Below, in pieces: positions 1 through 6,494 of a DNA stretch of 9,574 bases. Below the pieces are notes generated by a model. It ran no database searches. It was not told the origin of the DNA and was given only the letters and a program-made list of their open reading frames with translations. Source of the DNA: an uncultured Bryobacterales bacterium (lineage in GTDB: Bacteria; Acidobacteriota; Terriglobia; Bryobacterales; UBA6623); the NCBI GenBank assembly GCA_946887065.1, contig CAMPKL010000094.1, forward strand, positions 1-9,574. Direction: 5' to 3'. The number at the start of each line of letters is the position of its first letter. Position 1 is the first letter of the stretch. The translations under genes were made by a program, and so were the position numbers.

Positions 1-449
1 TGGCCTACAACCGCGATCTGCAAGAAGACAAGGAAGGAGTCTTCGACGCCGCTGATCAGCTAGCAGGCTGTCTCGAAGTCATGCGCCTATGCGTGGAGAC
101 GACAAAAGTCAACGCGGCCGTGATGGAGAAAGCGGCGGACGATAGTTGGACGTGCGCGACCGCTCTGGCCGAGTTCTTGGCCCGCAACGGCGTGGCCTTC
201 CATCGCGCTCACCAGATCGTCGGTTCGCTTGTGTTGCAGAGCGCGAAGCAAGGCCGCAAGCCGGCCGACTGGACGCTTGAGCAGCTTCGCGAGATCGCCC
301 CCGAGTTTGATGCCGAGGCGGCCAAGCTTCTCTCGGCACGTCGCGCGCTCGAGAACCATACAACCCCCGGCGCCACGGCCCCTGCCGCGGTGGCGCGCTC
401 TCTCGCTGCGGCAGAATCCCGACTGGAGGGAATGCGCTGGGCCCAATGA
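1..449 (+). CDS. argH: Argininosuccinate lyase, C-terminal part (5' truncated by window)
   Basis: Last step of arginine biosynthesis: cytoplasmic cleavage of argininosuccinate to arginine and fumarate. Only the last 148 residues are in the window; the first full codon is at position 3 and the stop TGA is at 447-449. The visible part begins with AYNRDLQEDKEGVFDA, the strongly conserved stretch following the lyase-superfamily signature loop, which lies upstream of the window. It continues through the helical C-terminal domain typical of the family (ETTKVN, ARNGVAFHRAHQIVG) and ends with a GATAPAAV element corresponding to the usual GGTAPxxV. The gene overlaps argR by ATGA, so the two are almost certainly cotranscribed and translationally coupled. 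Identification is from recognised family motifs; nothing looks broken in the visible part. Confidence 0.96.
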   Translation, partial: AYNRDLQEDKEGVFDAADQLAGCLEVMRLCVETTKVNAAVMEKAADDSWTCATALAEFLARNGVAFHRAHQIVGSLVLQSAKQGRKPADWTLEQLREIAPEFDAEAAKLLSARRALENHTTPGATAPAAVARSLAAAESRLEGMRWAQ

Positions 450-880
450 CCAAGACGCAGCGCCAAGCGGCCATTCTCGCGGCGATCGGCCGCGCCTCCA
501 TCCGCACGCAAGAAGACCTCGCCGAGGCCTTGCGCAATCGAGGCGTGGAAGCCAGCCAGGTGACTCTTTCGAGGGACCTGCGAGAGTTAGGCGTATTCAA
601 GGCGGCGGACGGATATCGACAGGCAGGCCCTGGGCCGGCGCCCGAAGACGCCCATGCTCTCGCCAGCGTGGTGCGTCAATTTCTTACCGAGGCGATCCCC
701 GCGCAGAATCTCGTCGTTCTCAAAACTCGGCCGGGCGGCGCGGCTGCCCTGGCACTGGCCATCGATCGCGCTCACTGGCCTGAAATCATTGGTACCGTGG
801 CCGGCGACGACACGATTCTCGCCGTGGCCCCCTCTCACCGTGCTGCCGCAATGATCGCGTCCCGCCTGCGCGAATCCTAA
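446..880 (+). CDS. argR: Arginine repressor ArgR
   Basis: Arginine-sensing transcription factor of 144 residues, a usual length for ArgR/AhrC. The N-terminal winged helix-turn-helix covers about residues 1-65, with the recognition-helix motif SQVTLSRDLRELG at 37-49. The C-terminal hexamerisation and arginine-binding domain covers about 70-144 and contains the hallmark GTVAGDDTILAV at 116-127. Its two aspartates (121-122) correspond to the arginine-contacting pair of the family. The start ATG overlaps the argH stop (ATGA). A purine-rich GGAGGG at 425-430 lies 15 nt upstream, farther than usual, so coupling to argH translation is likely. The gene ends 4 nt inside the convergent lipoprotein gene. 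Being downstream of argH, it presumably regulates its own operon; no ARG box is visible because the operon promoter is outside the window. Confidence 0.96.
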   Translation: MTKTQRQAAILAAIGRASIRTQEDLAEALRNRGVEASQVTLSRDLRELGVFKAADGYRQAGPGPAPEDAHALASVVRQFLTEAIPAQNLVVLKTRPGGAAALALAIDRAHWPEIIGTVAGDDTILAVAPSHRAAAMIASRLRES

Positions 881-1920
881 AGCGACTGATAGCTCTTCGA
901 GAAACCGTTGCGGCTATTGAGGATGGTGAAGGCGCCGTCCTCTTGAACGGTGGCCTTGATCCAATGGCCCTCGCAACTTTCGGTCTCGCCCAGATTGGCG
1001 ATCTTTTCTTCTTCGGTATTGCGGGCCCCTTCGTTCAGAGTTAGATGGCCCTGCCACAGATCGACGAGACGCGGCGTTTCCATCAAGGCTGCGTAGGCCA
1101 ACGGATCGCCGCCCTTGTTGGCGCCGTTGTTCATGACGGCGACTTGCGGAGCAACGGCATTGATCAACGCGGGGGAGTTCGAAATGAACATCCCGTGGTG
1201 CGTGACCTGGAAAAGATCGACTTGGCCGAAGGGGTTCTGCGGGCAGACCGCCGCCAACTCTTCGGGCCAGGTGAGGTCGCCGAGGTCGAGAAATTCGAAA
1301 TTGCCCAAGCGGACGAGGAAGCCGACGCTCTGGCCGTTCTCCGGGCCCGCTTTTCCGATGTCTTTCTGCTCGGCTCCTTCGCAGTAGGCGTTCATGCCGG
1401 AACCATCGCCTTGGATCGCTTCTCCGCGCGACATCACGAACTGAAAATCCACGCCCGAGACGGGGAGAGTATCTCCTGGATTGACGGTCATGCGCGTGCC
1501 CGCGGCCTCGCGGTAGTTCTGCCACAACTGGGCCGCGCGCTCGTCGAGATTCATTTCAATGCTGTCGCCGTGATCGACGAATTGCTTGATGGGGACCATT
1601 GCCGCCAGCGCAGGGATGCCGCCGGCATGATCGACATGGAAGTGCGAGGTGATGAAGTAGTCGATCTCCTTGCGGCCGACTTCGTGCTCCAGGACGTCGG
1701 CGATGCGCTTGGCGTCGCGGTCGTCATTGCCCGGCCAACCGGCGTCCATGAGCACGGTTTCGCCTGTGGGAGTGACGATCAAAGTTGCGGCGCCGCCCTC
1801 GACGTCAATCCAGTAGATTTCGAGCGGCTTCGCCGAATCGACGGCGGCGTTCTCGGCCGTCCCGTCGCCGCCGCAGGCGGCCAACCAAACCGAAGCGATG
1901 GCGAACAGAATCTTTCTCAT
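877..1920 (-). CDS. ComEC-like metallo-beta-lactamase-fold hydrolase, predicted lipoprotein
   Basis: A 347-residue exported metallohydrolase. The first residues (MRKILFAIASVWLAAC) form a lipoprotein signal peptide with lipobox LAAC and lipidated Cys16, followed by Gly rather than Asp at +2, then a short linker. The metallo-beta-lactamase fold begins near residue 33 (IYWIDVEGGAA). Metal-binding residues are visible: HxHxDH at 93-98, Asp215 in LGDLTW, and His241/His242 in VTHHG. This motif set resembles the hydrolase domain of ComEC/Rec2 competence proteins, but here no membrane channel is attached. The substrate is unknown; phosphodiester or nucleotide hydrolysis is an inference from the family. 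The reading frame is open upstream to 2271, but the lipobox makes ATG at 1918-1920 the convincing start and the upstream part is antisense to the next gene. Its stop lies within the argR stop region. Confidence 0.88.
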   Translation of the reverse strand: MRKILFAIASVWLAACGGDGTAENAAVDSAKPLEIYWIDVEGGAATLIVTPTGETVLMDAGWPGNDDRDAKRIADVLEHEVGRKEIDYFITSHFHVDHAGGIPALAAMVPIKQFVDHGDSIEMNLDERAAQLWQNYREAAGTRMTVNPGDTLPVSGVDFQFVMSRGEAIQGDGSGMNAYCEGAEQKDIGKAGPENGQSVGFLVRLGNFEFLDLGDLTWPEELAAVCPQNPFGQVDLFQVTHHGMFISNSPALINAVAPQVAVMNNGANKGGDPLAYAALMETPRLVDLWQGHLTLNEGARNTEEEKIANLGETESCEGHWIKATVQEDGAFTILNSRNGFSKSYQSL

Positions 1921-1932
1921 GAGGATTGGCCC

Positions 1933-1938
1933 AGTATA
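1933..1938 (-). promoter_or_regulatory. Candidate -10 element for the lipoprotein gene
   Basis: On the minus strand TATACT lies with its last base 12 nt before the ATG of the lipoprotein gene, a five-of-six match to TATAAT. No good -35 hexamer is seen 16-18 bp upstream. If it is used, transcription would begin only about 5-7 nt before the start codon, giving a nearly leaderless mRNA, which fits the absence of a Shine-Dalgarno sequence before this ATG. Pattern match only. Confidence 0.4.
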
Positions 1939-1950
1939 GCGACGGCAACC

Positions 1951-1959
1951 AGGTAAAAT
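1951..1959 (+). promoter_or_regulatory. RBS or -10-like element deciding the start of the gamma-glutamyltransferase
   Basis: AGG at 1951-1953 lies 6 nt before the TTG at 1960, a weak ribosome-binding site supporting that start. The overlapping TAAAAT at 1954-1959 is one mismatch from a -10 box. If it is a promoter element, transcription would begin near 1966, exactly at an in-frame GTG, giving a leaderless mRNA that starts two codons later. The two readings are alternatives that the sequence alone does not separate. Confidence 0.35.
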
Positions 1960-3570
1960 TTGACGGTGATTTACGTCGATCGTCCGCATGGACCCGCGGT
2001 TCCGGCGCGCTCGCCCGTCGAGGCAAAGCAAGGCATGGTGGCCGCAAGCCAACCGCTCGCAGTGGAGGCAGGCTTGGAGATCCTCCAAGCCGGCGGCAAC
2101 GCATTTGATGCGGCAGTGGCGACGGCCGCCGTTCTCGGCGTAGTCGAACCCATGATGACCGGCCCGGGCGGCGACGTGTTTGTGCTGGCCCACGTGGCGA
2201 AGACGAATGAGTTGGTCGGGCTCAACGCGAGCGGGTTCTCTCCCGCGGCGGTGACGCCACAATTCTTCCACGAGCGTGGCCTGGATCGCGTTCCGCAGAC
2301 CGGCGCCTTCGCGGTCACCGTTCCTGGAGCGGTTGACGGTTGGGCGGCGTTGCTCAAGCGATACGGCACGATGAGTCTGGCGGACGTTCTAGCCCCGGCG
2401 ATCCGCCAAGCTGAAGCAGGTTTCGCGGTCACCGAAATCATCGCCGGAGATTGGGCCGAGTTTGGCGAGCCTCACGCGGGCGATCGCGAGTTCAACCGCG
2501 TCTTCTTGGGCGGCAAGGGCAAGGCGCCTCGATTCGGGGAACGCTTCAGCAATCCGGAGTTGGCCGCGACGCTGCGGCAGATTGCCGACGGCGGTCCCGA
2601 AGCTTTCTACCAAGGCCCGGCGGGCCAGGCTATCGTCGAATTGCTCAACGACCTCGATTGGCCGATGACGATGGACGACCTGCGCCGGCAACACGCTGAT
2701 TGGGTCACGCCGATCTCGACGACCTATCGAGATGTGACCGTCCACGAACTGCCGCCCAACGGTCAGGGCTTTGCGGCGCTTGAGATGCTCAATATCCTTG
2801 AGCCCTTCGATCTGGCCAGCCTGGGACACAATTCAGCGGACTACTTGCATCTGTTGGTCGAGGCCAAGAAGCTGGCCTTCGGTGATTTAGACCGTTGGCT
2901 CGCCGACCCGGAGCAGCACCAACTGCCGACGGACGTCCTCATCTCGAAAGACTACGCGGCCCGGCAGCGCGCTCGGATCGATCCGGCCAAGGCCGCGCCG
3001 CACTACCCGAGCGGAGTGAAGGGCGGCGATACGGTGTACCTCTCGGTGGTCGACCGCGAGCGTAATGCGGTGTCGTTCATCAATTCGATCCGGGCGCTGT
3101 TCGGTTCCGGATTGGTCGCGCCGGGAACGGGCGTGGTGCTGCAGAACAGAGGATCCGACTTCACGCTGCGGCCCGGACATCCCAACGAGATCGGACCTCA
3201 TAAGCGCCCGTATCACACGATCATTCCGGCTATGGCCTTTCGGGGCGGCAAGCCCTGGCTGTGCTTTGGCGTGATGGGCGGGTTAATGCAGCCCCAAGGA
3301 CACGTTCAGGTATTGCTCAATCGGCTGGTCTTCGGCATGGACGTGCAGCAAGCTGGAGACGCGGCGCGGTTCCGCCACTCGGAAGCGGGCCTTGCTCTTG
3401 AGTCCGGCGTCGCTGCCAATGTCGTTGCAGAGTTGCGGCGGCGGGGGCACGTCATCGTGCAGGAACGCGGCGTATTCGGCGGCTACCAGGCGATTGAGAT
3501 TGACTGGGACTCCGGCAAGCTCATCGGCGGCACGGAATCCCGCAAAGACGGTTTGGCAGCCGGCTACTAG
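1960..3570 (+). CDS. ggt: Gamma-glutamyltransferase-family protein (YwrD-like Ntn-hydrolase)
   Basis: A 536-residue member of the gamma-glutamyltranspeptidase family, N-terminal-nucleophile hydrolases that self-cleave before a catalytic threonine and hydrolyse or transfer gamma-glutamyl groups, for example from glutathione. N-terminal family motifs are GMVAASQPLA, AGGNAFDAAVATA and GPGGD. The expected processing site is in GGDTVYLSVVD, with the nucleophile at Thr358, correctly spaced from SVVD compared with E. coli Thr391. Further conserved stretches are FGSGLVAPGTG, LQNRGSDF, RPYHTIIPA and GVMGGLMQPQGH, which match the YwrD-like branch better than classical periplasmic Ggt. No signal peptide is seen, so it is probably cytoplasmic and its physiological substrate is uncertain. 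The start is TTG at 1960 or GTG at 1966. The upstream neighbour is divergent, 39 bp away; the stop TAG is shared with convergent rsmB. Confidence 0.92.
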   Translation: MTVIYVDRPHGPAVPARSPVEAKQGMVAASQPLAVEAGLEILQAGGNAFDAAVATAAVLGVVEPMMTGPGGDVFVLAHVAKTNELVGLNASGFSPAAVTPQFFHERGLDRVPQTGAFAVTVPGAVDGWAALLKRYGTMSLADVLAPAIRQAEAGFAVTEIIAGDWAEFGEPHAGDREFNRVFLGGKGKAPRFGERFSNPELAATLRQIADGGPEAFYQGPAGQAIVELLNDLDWPMTMDDLRRQHADWVTPISTTYRDVTVHELPPNGQGFAALEMLNILEPFDLASLGHNSADYLHLLVEAKKLAFGDLDRWLADPEQHQLPTDVLISKDYAARQRARIDPAKAAPHYPSGVKGGDTVYLSVVDRERNAVSFINSIRALFGSGLVAPGTGVVLQNRGSDFTLRPGHPNEIGPHKRPYHTIIPAMAFRGGKPWLCFGVMGGLMQPQGHVQVLLNRLVFGMDVQQAGDAARFRHSEAGLALESGVAANVVAELRRRGHVIVQERGVFGGYQAIEIDWDSGKLIGGTESRKDGLAAGY

Positions 3571-4802
3571 GCCGCCACGATTTGCGCGGCGAAGAATCCG
3601 TCCCCAGCATCGCGCCCTGGCAGCCGGTCCAGCCGTTTCAAGACGCGCCATCCAGGGTTCGCGGCCAACACCGCTTCAACCACTGCCATGTTTTCCTCCG
3701 GCTCCAGCGAGCAGGTGGCGTAGACGGCAATCCCGTCCGGCTCCAAGGAGTCCAAGGCATTCGCCAGGATTCTTTTCTGCCGGTTGACGAGCAAAGGGAG
3801 ATCCTCTGGCCGCAACCGCCACTTCAAATCCGGGTTCCTTGCCAGAGTGCCTGTTCCCGAACACGGGACATCGACCAGCACTCGGTCAAACTTTCGTTGA
3901 AAGGGCAGGCTCTGCTCGGCATCGAGGGCGACCAAATCGAAGGGTTCGGCTGAGAGTTGGCGCAGAATGCGCAGCCGGTGTAGATGCCGGTCACAGGCCA
4001 CGATGCCTCTTGACGAGCCTCGGATAGCCGCCGCTTGCGCTGACTTTCCGCCGGGAGCGGCGCAAAGGTCCAACAGCGAGTGCTCGGCATTCAATTCCAA
4101 CAGGGGAACGATCATTTGCGCCCCGAGATCCTGTATCCGCACGAGCCCTTCTTTCCAGCACGCCGTTTGCTCGACCGCGCCCGACAAGACCTTGAGAGTT
4201 GAGGGCGACTCAGTGGGTTCGGTCTCGACGCCCTCCGCTTTCAGGCGCCGCGCTAATTCTTCCGGTTCGAGCGTTGGGGCGAGCCGCAAATAAGTCGCGG
4301 GACGTTCAAGGCAAGCTGCGGCGATGCTGCCGGCTTCTTCCGCTCCGTAGTGGCGCTCCCACCGGCGCTCTAGCCAATCCGGCGCCGCGAGTTTCAACTC
4401 GACTTCAGGCGGCGGCCGTTGCGGCAGTTTCCGCAGCGCCGCGTTGACCAAGCCCGCGGCGGACCGCTTGCGCCCCTGCTTGATCAGTTCAACGCTTTCA
4501 GAAACGGCGGCTCGTTCCGGGATGCGGTCCAGGTAGCGCATCTGGTAAGCGCCCAGACGCAGGGCGATAAGAACCTCGGCGTCCAGCTTTGAGAGCGGCC
4601 GTCCCAGGGCCTGTTCGAGCAGGGCGTCAAGCGCCTGTTGCTGTCGCAGCGTCCCCAAAACAATCTCCGTCGCCAAGCTGCTGTCCCGGGGACTGAGCGA
4701 CTCAAACAGGCGCCCGTGGAGCATTTCGTCCACGAACGCGTCGGTCTGATGGATGCGCAGTAAAACCCCGAAGGCGGCGCGCCGGGCTGGGGAAATGGGC
4801 AC
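3567..4802 (-). CDS. rsmB: 16S rRNA (cytosine-C5)-methyltransferase RsmB
   Basis: SAM-dependent enzyme of 411 residues (E. coli RsmB about 429) that methylates C967 of 16S rRNA in the family prototype. An N-terminal NusB-like RNA-binding domain spans roughly residues 1-140 (ARRAAFGVLL, VNAALRKL). The Rossmann methyltransferase domain follows, with the SAM motif LDLCAAPGGKS near 244-254. The two cysteines of RNA m5C methyltransferases are present: Cys314 in VDVPCSGTG (release) and Cys364 in YATCSLEPEEN (nucleophile). The start is GTG at 4800-4802: an in-frame TGA immediately precedes it and an AGGG lies 8 nt upstream. It is monocistronic in this window, divergent from the kinase gene and tail-to-tail with the gamma-glutamyltransferase gene, with which it overlaps by 4 nt. 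The paralogue RsmF/YebU is less likely given the NusB domain. Confidence 0.95.
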   Translation of the reverse strand: MPISPARRAAFGVLLRIHQTDAFVDEMLHGRLFESLSPRDSSLATEIVLGTLRQQQALDALLEQALGRPLSKLDAEVLIALRLGAYQMRYLDRIPERAAVSESVELIKQGRKRSAAGLVNAALRKLPQRPPPEVELKLAAPDWLERRWERHYGAEEAGSIAAACLERPATYLRLAPTLEPEELARRLKAEGVETEPTESPSTLKVLSGAVEQTACWKEGLVRIQDLGAQMIVPLLELNAEHSLLDLCAAPGGKSAQAAAIRGSSRGIVACDRHLHRLRILRQLSAEPFDLVALDAEQSLPFQRKFDRVLVDVPCSGTGTLARNPDLKWRLRPEDLPLLVNRQKRILANALDSLEPDGIAVYATCSLEPEENMAVVEAVLAANPGWRVLKRLDRLPGRDAGDGFFAAQIVAA

Positions 4803-4810
4803 TCACGCTA

Positions 4811-4814
4811 CCCT
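4811..4814 (-). promoter_or_regulatory. Shine-Dalgarno of rsmB
   Basis: On the minus strand AGGG stands 8 nt before the GTG start of rsmB. Because an in-frame stop (4803-4805) directly precedes that GTG, this site fixes the start and supports a non-ATG initiation codon. Confidence 0.6.
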
Positions 4815-4854
4815 ATCAGTTCCCAAGCTCACAAAGAGTAAGCAGGCGGCTGCG

Positions 4855-4863
4855 TGCTATAAT
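4855..4863 (+). promoter_or_regulatory. Extended -10 promoter of the kinase-STAS-mlaEF operon
   Basis: TGCTATAAT is a perfect TGn-TATAAT extended -10 motif in the divergent region between rsmB and the kinase gene. The position 17 bp upstream (AGAGTA) does not resemble a -35 box, as is usual for extended -10 promoters. Transcription would start near 4870, about 47 nt before the preferred ATG at 4917 and 17 nt before the alternative GTG at 4887. This is the best vegetative-type promoter in the window and the only obvious one for the downstream block. Confidence 0.6.
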
Positions 4864-4916
4864 CCGCGCTTGAAAACGGACTAATTGTGCACTTGCGGGC
4901 CGAGCGATCCAGGCGA

Positions 4917-5336
4917 ATGGCCGATGCAATTGAGCTAACAATCGCCAGCCATCCTCGTTGGCTTCGACTGATCCGCCAGGCGGTGTTGGAGTACGCTCGC
5001 GAATCGGGATTCGACGCCCGAGACGGCAACGCGATCACGCTGGCGGTGGGCGAGGCCGTCGGCAACGTCATCAAACACGCCTATCAGGGCCGCACTGACC
5101 AAACGTTCAGCCTTGCGTGCCGCACCCGCGGCGGGTATCTGGAAATCGAGATTCGAGACAGCGGCTGTCCCTTCGACCCCAATGGAGCGCCGGACTTGCC
5201 GCCCGACGAGTTGCGAGCCGGGGGCAGGGGCCTCTACCTGATCAAGACGATCATGGATGAGATCGAGTATGGTCGAGACGGCGGAGAGAATGTCGTGAGC
5301 ATGAGGAAGCGTCTGGTAGCGTCAAGCGCCCTATAG
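4917..5336 (+). CDS. RsbW/SpoIIAB-like serine kinase (GHKL ATPase, anti-sigma factor type)
   Basis: A 139-residue single-domain GHKL ATPase of the HATPase_c_2 type, the family of anti-sigma factor kinases that phosphorylate a STAS-domain partner. Visible boxes: N-box AVGEAVGNVIKHAY with catalytic Glu46 and metal-binding Asn50; G1 box IRDSGCPFDP with Asp81 and Gly83; G2 box GGRGLYLIKTIMD near 102-114. The length matches SpoIIAB and RsbW. An in-frame GTG at 4887 would add ten residues (MHLRAERSRR). I prefer ATG 4917 because the family domain starts there (IELTIASHPRWLR) and an AGG, though close, precedes it. A STAS gene follows after 6 nt, as in partner-switch operons, but no sigma factor gene is present. 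Instead lipid transporter genes follow, so its target could be the STAS subunit of the transporter (inference). Confidence 0.9.
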   Translation: MADAIELTIASHPRWLRLIRQAVLEYARESGFDARDGNAITLAVGEAVGNVIKHAYQGRTDQTFSLACRTRGGYLEIEIRDSGCPFDPNGAPDLPPDELRAGGRGLYLIKTIMDEIEYGRDGGENVVSMRKRLVASSAL

Positions 5337-5338
5337 GA
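5335..5338 (+). promoter_or_regulatory. Shine-Dalgarno of the STAS gene
   Basis: AGGA overlaps the kinase stop codon TAG (5334-5336) and lies 4 nt before the STAS start ATG, so translation of the two genes is probably coupled. Confidence 0.55.
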
Positions 5339-5342
5339 ACGT

Positions 5343-5669
5343 ATGGATATTAACGTCAAGCGCGAGGGTAAGCGGTCCGTCGTCGAGGTTTCCGGCGACA
5401 TCGATCTCTACACATCGCCTAAGCTCCGTGAGGCGGTGTTCGAACTCTTACGCCAAAGAGCTCAGGAGACCGTGATCGTCGATCTATCGGATGTCCATTA
5501 CGTCGACAGTTCGGGGATTGCCAGTCTGGTGGAAGGTCTGCAAGAAGCGAAAAAGGTCAGTGCCCGGTTCGTGCTTGCCGGCCTGAACGAGGCGCCTCGC
5601 CACGTGCTCGAATTGACGCGCCTGCTCACCGTCTTCGAGACCGCCGAAAAGGCGGAGGATGTTGCCTGA
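5343..5669 (+). CDS. STAS-domain protein (anti-sigma factor antagonist RsbV-like, possibly MlaB-like)
   Basis: A 108-residue protein consisting of one STAS domain. Key features are SGDIDLYTSPKLREAV at 17-32 and the phosphorylation loop HYVDSSGIASLV at 52-63. The first serine of DSSG (Ser56) matches the serine phosphorylated in RsbV and SpoIIAA. In partner switching, the unphosphorylated form binds the kinase and frees a sigma factor. Directly downstream are mlaE and mlaF; in E. coli the STAS protein MlaB binds and activates the ATPase MlaF, with a threonine at the equivalent loop position. This protein could therefore be the MlaB subunit, an RsbV-type antagonist, or both. The intact kinase target serine and the upstream kinase favour phospho-control. 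The sequence alone cannot decide the partner. Confidence 0.9.
   Translation: MDINVKREGKRSVVEVSGDIDLYTSPKLREAVFELLRQRAQETVIVDLSDVHYVDSSGIASLVEGLQEAKKVSARFVLAGLNEAPRHVLELTRLLTVFETAEKAEDVA
5641..5655 (+). repeat. Small perfect hairpin near the end of the STAS gene
   Basis: CCGCC-GAAAA-GGCGG forms a 5-bp GC stem with a GAAAA loop 14 nt before the end of the STAS coding region. No U-tract follows, so it is not a typical intrinsic terminator. It might affect mRNA stability between the STAS gene and mlaE, or be chance in GC-rich DNA. Confidence 0.3.
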
Positions 5670-5696
5670 CCGCCGGCGTCGGAGCCCTCGCATCCC

Positions 5697-6494
5697 ATGA
5701 ACTTCTTCGCATCCGTCGGACGCTCAACGATCGAAAAGGTCGCTTATGTCGGCGGGCTTGCGATTCAGTTCTGGAAGGCTCTCCGCTCCAGCTATCGCGT
5801 GAATCCGATCACGGGAAGCCGGCTGCGCTGGCGAGCGACCGTCGAGCAGATGGCGGTAGTGGGCTTTGACGCGTTGCCGGTCGTTTGCCTCATTGCCGGC
5901 GCTACGGGCCTCATCATGGCCTTCCAAGGCGGCGCGGAATTGCGCCAGTTCGGCGCACTGCAGTTTGTCATCAATCTGGTCGGCGTCAGCATGACGCGCG
6001 AACTCGGCCCGTTAATGACGGCGATCGTCGTGATCGGCCGCTCAGGGTCGAGCTTTTCGGCGGAGATTGGGACGATGGTGGTGACCGAAGAAGTTGACGC
6101 GTTGCGCTCGATGGCTCTCGACCCGATCGAGTTTCTGCTCGCACCAAAGTACGTCGCCATGATGGTGATGATGCCGTGCCTCACGATCGCGGCAGTCACC
6201 TCGGGGATTCTGGCTGGAGGACTTTTCACTTACTTCACGCTCGACATGTCGTTGGGGGTTTACCTGCGTGCGACATTGGAAGTGCTGGTGCTCCGCGACG
6301 TCATCTCCAGCATGATCAAAGCCATCGTCTTCGGCACGATCATCGTCCACGTGGGTTGTTTTGAAGGCTTCCAGGTGAAGGGCGGTCCGGTCGGCGTTGG
6401 GCGGTCGGCAACGGCTGCGGTGGTCAAGTCGATTTTCCTTGTCGTACTCGCCGACCTCATGGCGACGGCGTTCTTCTACCTTTTCTGGCAATGA
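5697..6494 (+). CDS. mlaE: MlaE-type lipid ABC transporter permease
   Basis: Inner-membrane permease of the MlaE/YrbE (DUF140) family, 265 residues, close to E. coli MlaE (260). Such permeases form dimers that move phospholipids between inner and outer membranes together with an ATPase and usually an MCE protein. An amphipathic N-terminal region (about 1-30) is followed by hydrophobic segments around 52-76, 88-112, 148-176, 205-222 and 238-263. The family signature GRSGSSFSAEIGTM starts at Gly114 and is followed by the coupling-helix motif EEVDALRSMALDP at 131-143, which contacts the ATPase. The start ATG at 5697 lies 27 nt after the STAS stop with only a distant GGAG (5681-5684). The end overlaps mlaF by ATGA, showing coupled synthesis. 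No STAS domain is fused to it; the STAS function is supplied by the preceding gene. Confidence 0.94.
   Translation: MNFFASVGRSTIEKVAYVGGLAIQFWKALRSSYRVNPITGSRLRWRATVEQMAVVGFDALPVVCLIAGATGLIMAFQGGAELRQFGALQFVINLVGVSMTRELGPLMTAIVVIGRSGSSFSAEIGTMVVTEEVDALRSMALDPIEFLLAPKYVAMMVMMPCLTIAAVTSGILAGGLFTYFTLDMSLGVYLRATLEVLVLRDVISSMIKAIVFGTIIVHVGCFEGFQVKGGPVGVGRSATAAVVKSIFLVVLADLMATAFFYLFWQ

Noticed and set aside
229..783. Plus-strand frame of 184 codons across the argH-argR junction
   Set aside because: It is an out-of-frame shadow of two clear genes and has low-complexity Arg/Ser/Pro composition.
1045..1956. Plus-strand open frame of 303 codons antisense to the lipoprotein gene
   Set aside because: It mirrors the lipoprotein gene in GC-rich DNA, shows no recognisable domain, and the minus strand has a lipobox and complete metal-binding motifs.
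1921..2271. Upstream extension of the lipoprotein reading frame on the minus strand
   Set aside because: The extension is antisense to the well-conserved start of the gamma-glutamyltransferase gene and would bury the lipoprotein signal peptide, which needs to be N-terminal.
4803..5669. Classical sigma-factor partner-switch operon
   Set aside because: Kinase and STAS genes are present, but no sigma factor or PP2C phosphatase gene is in the window, so a sigma-regulon role is left open rather than called.
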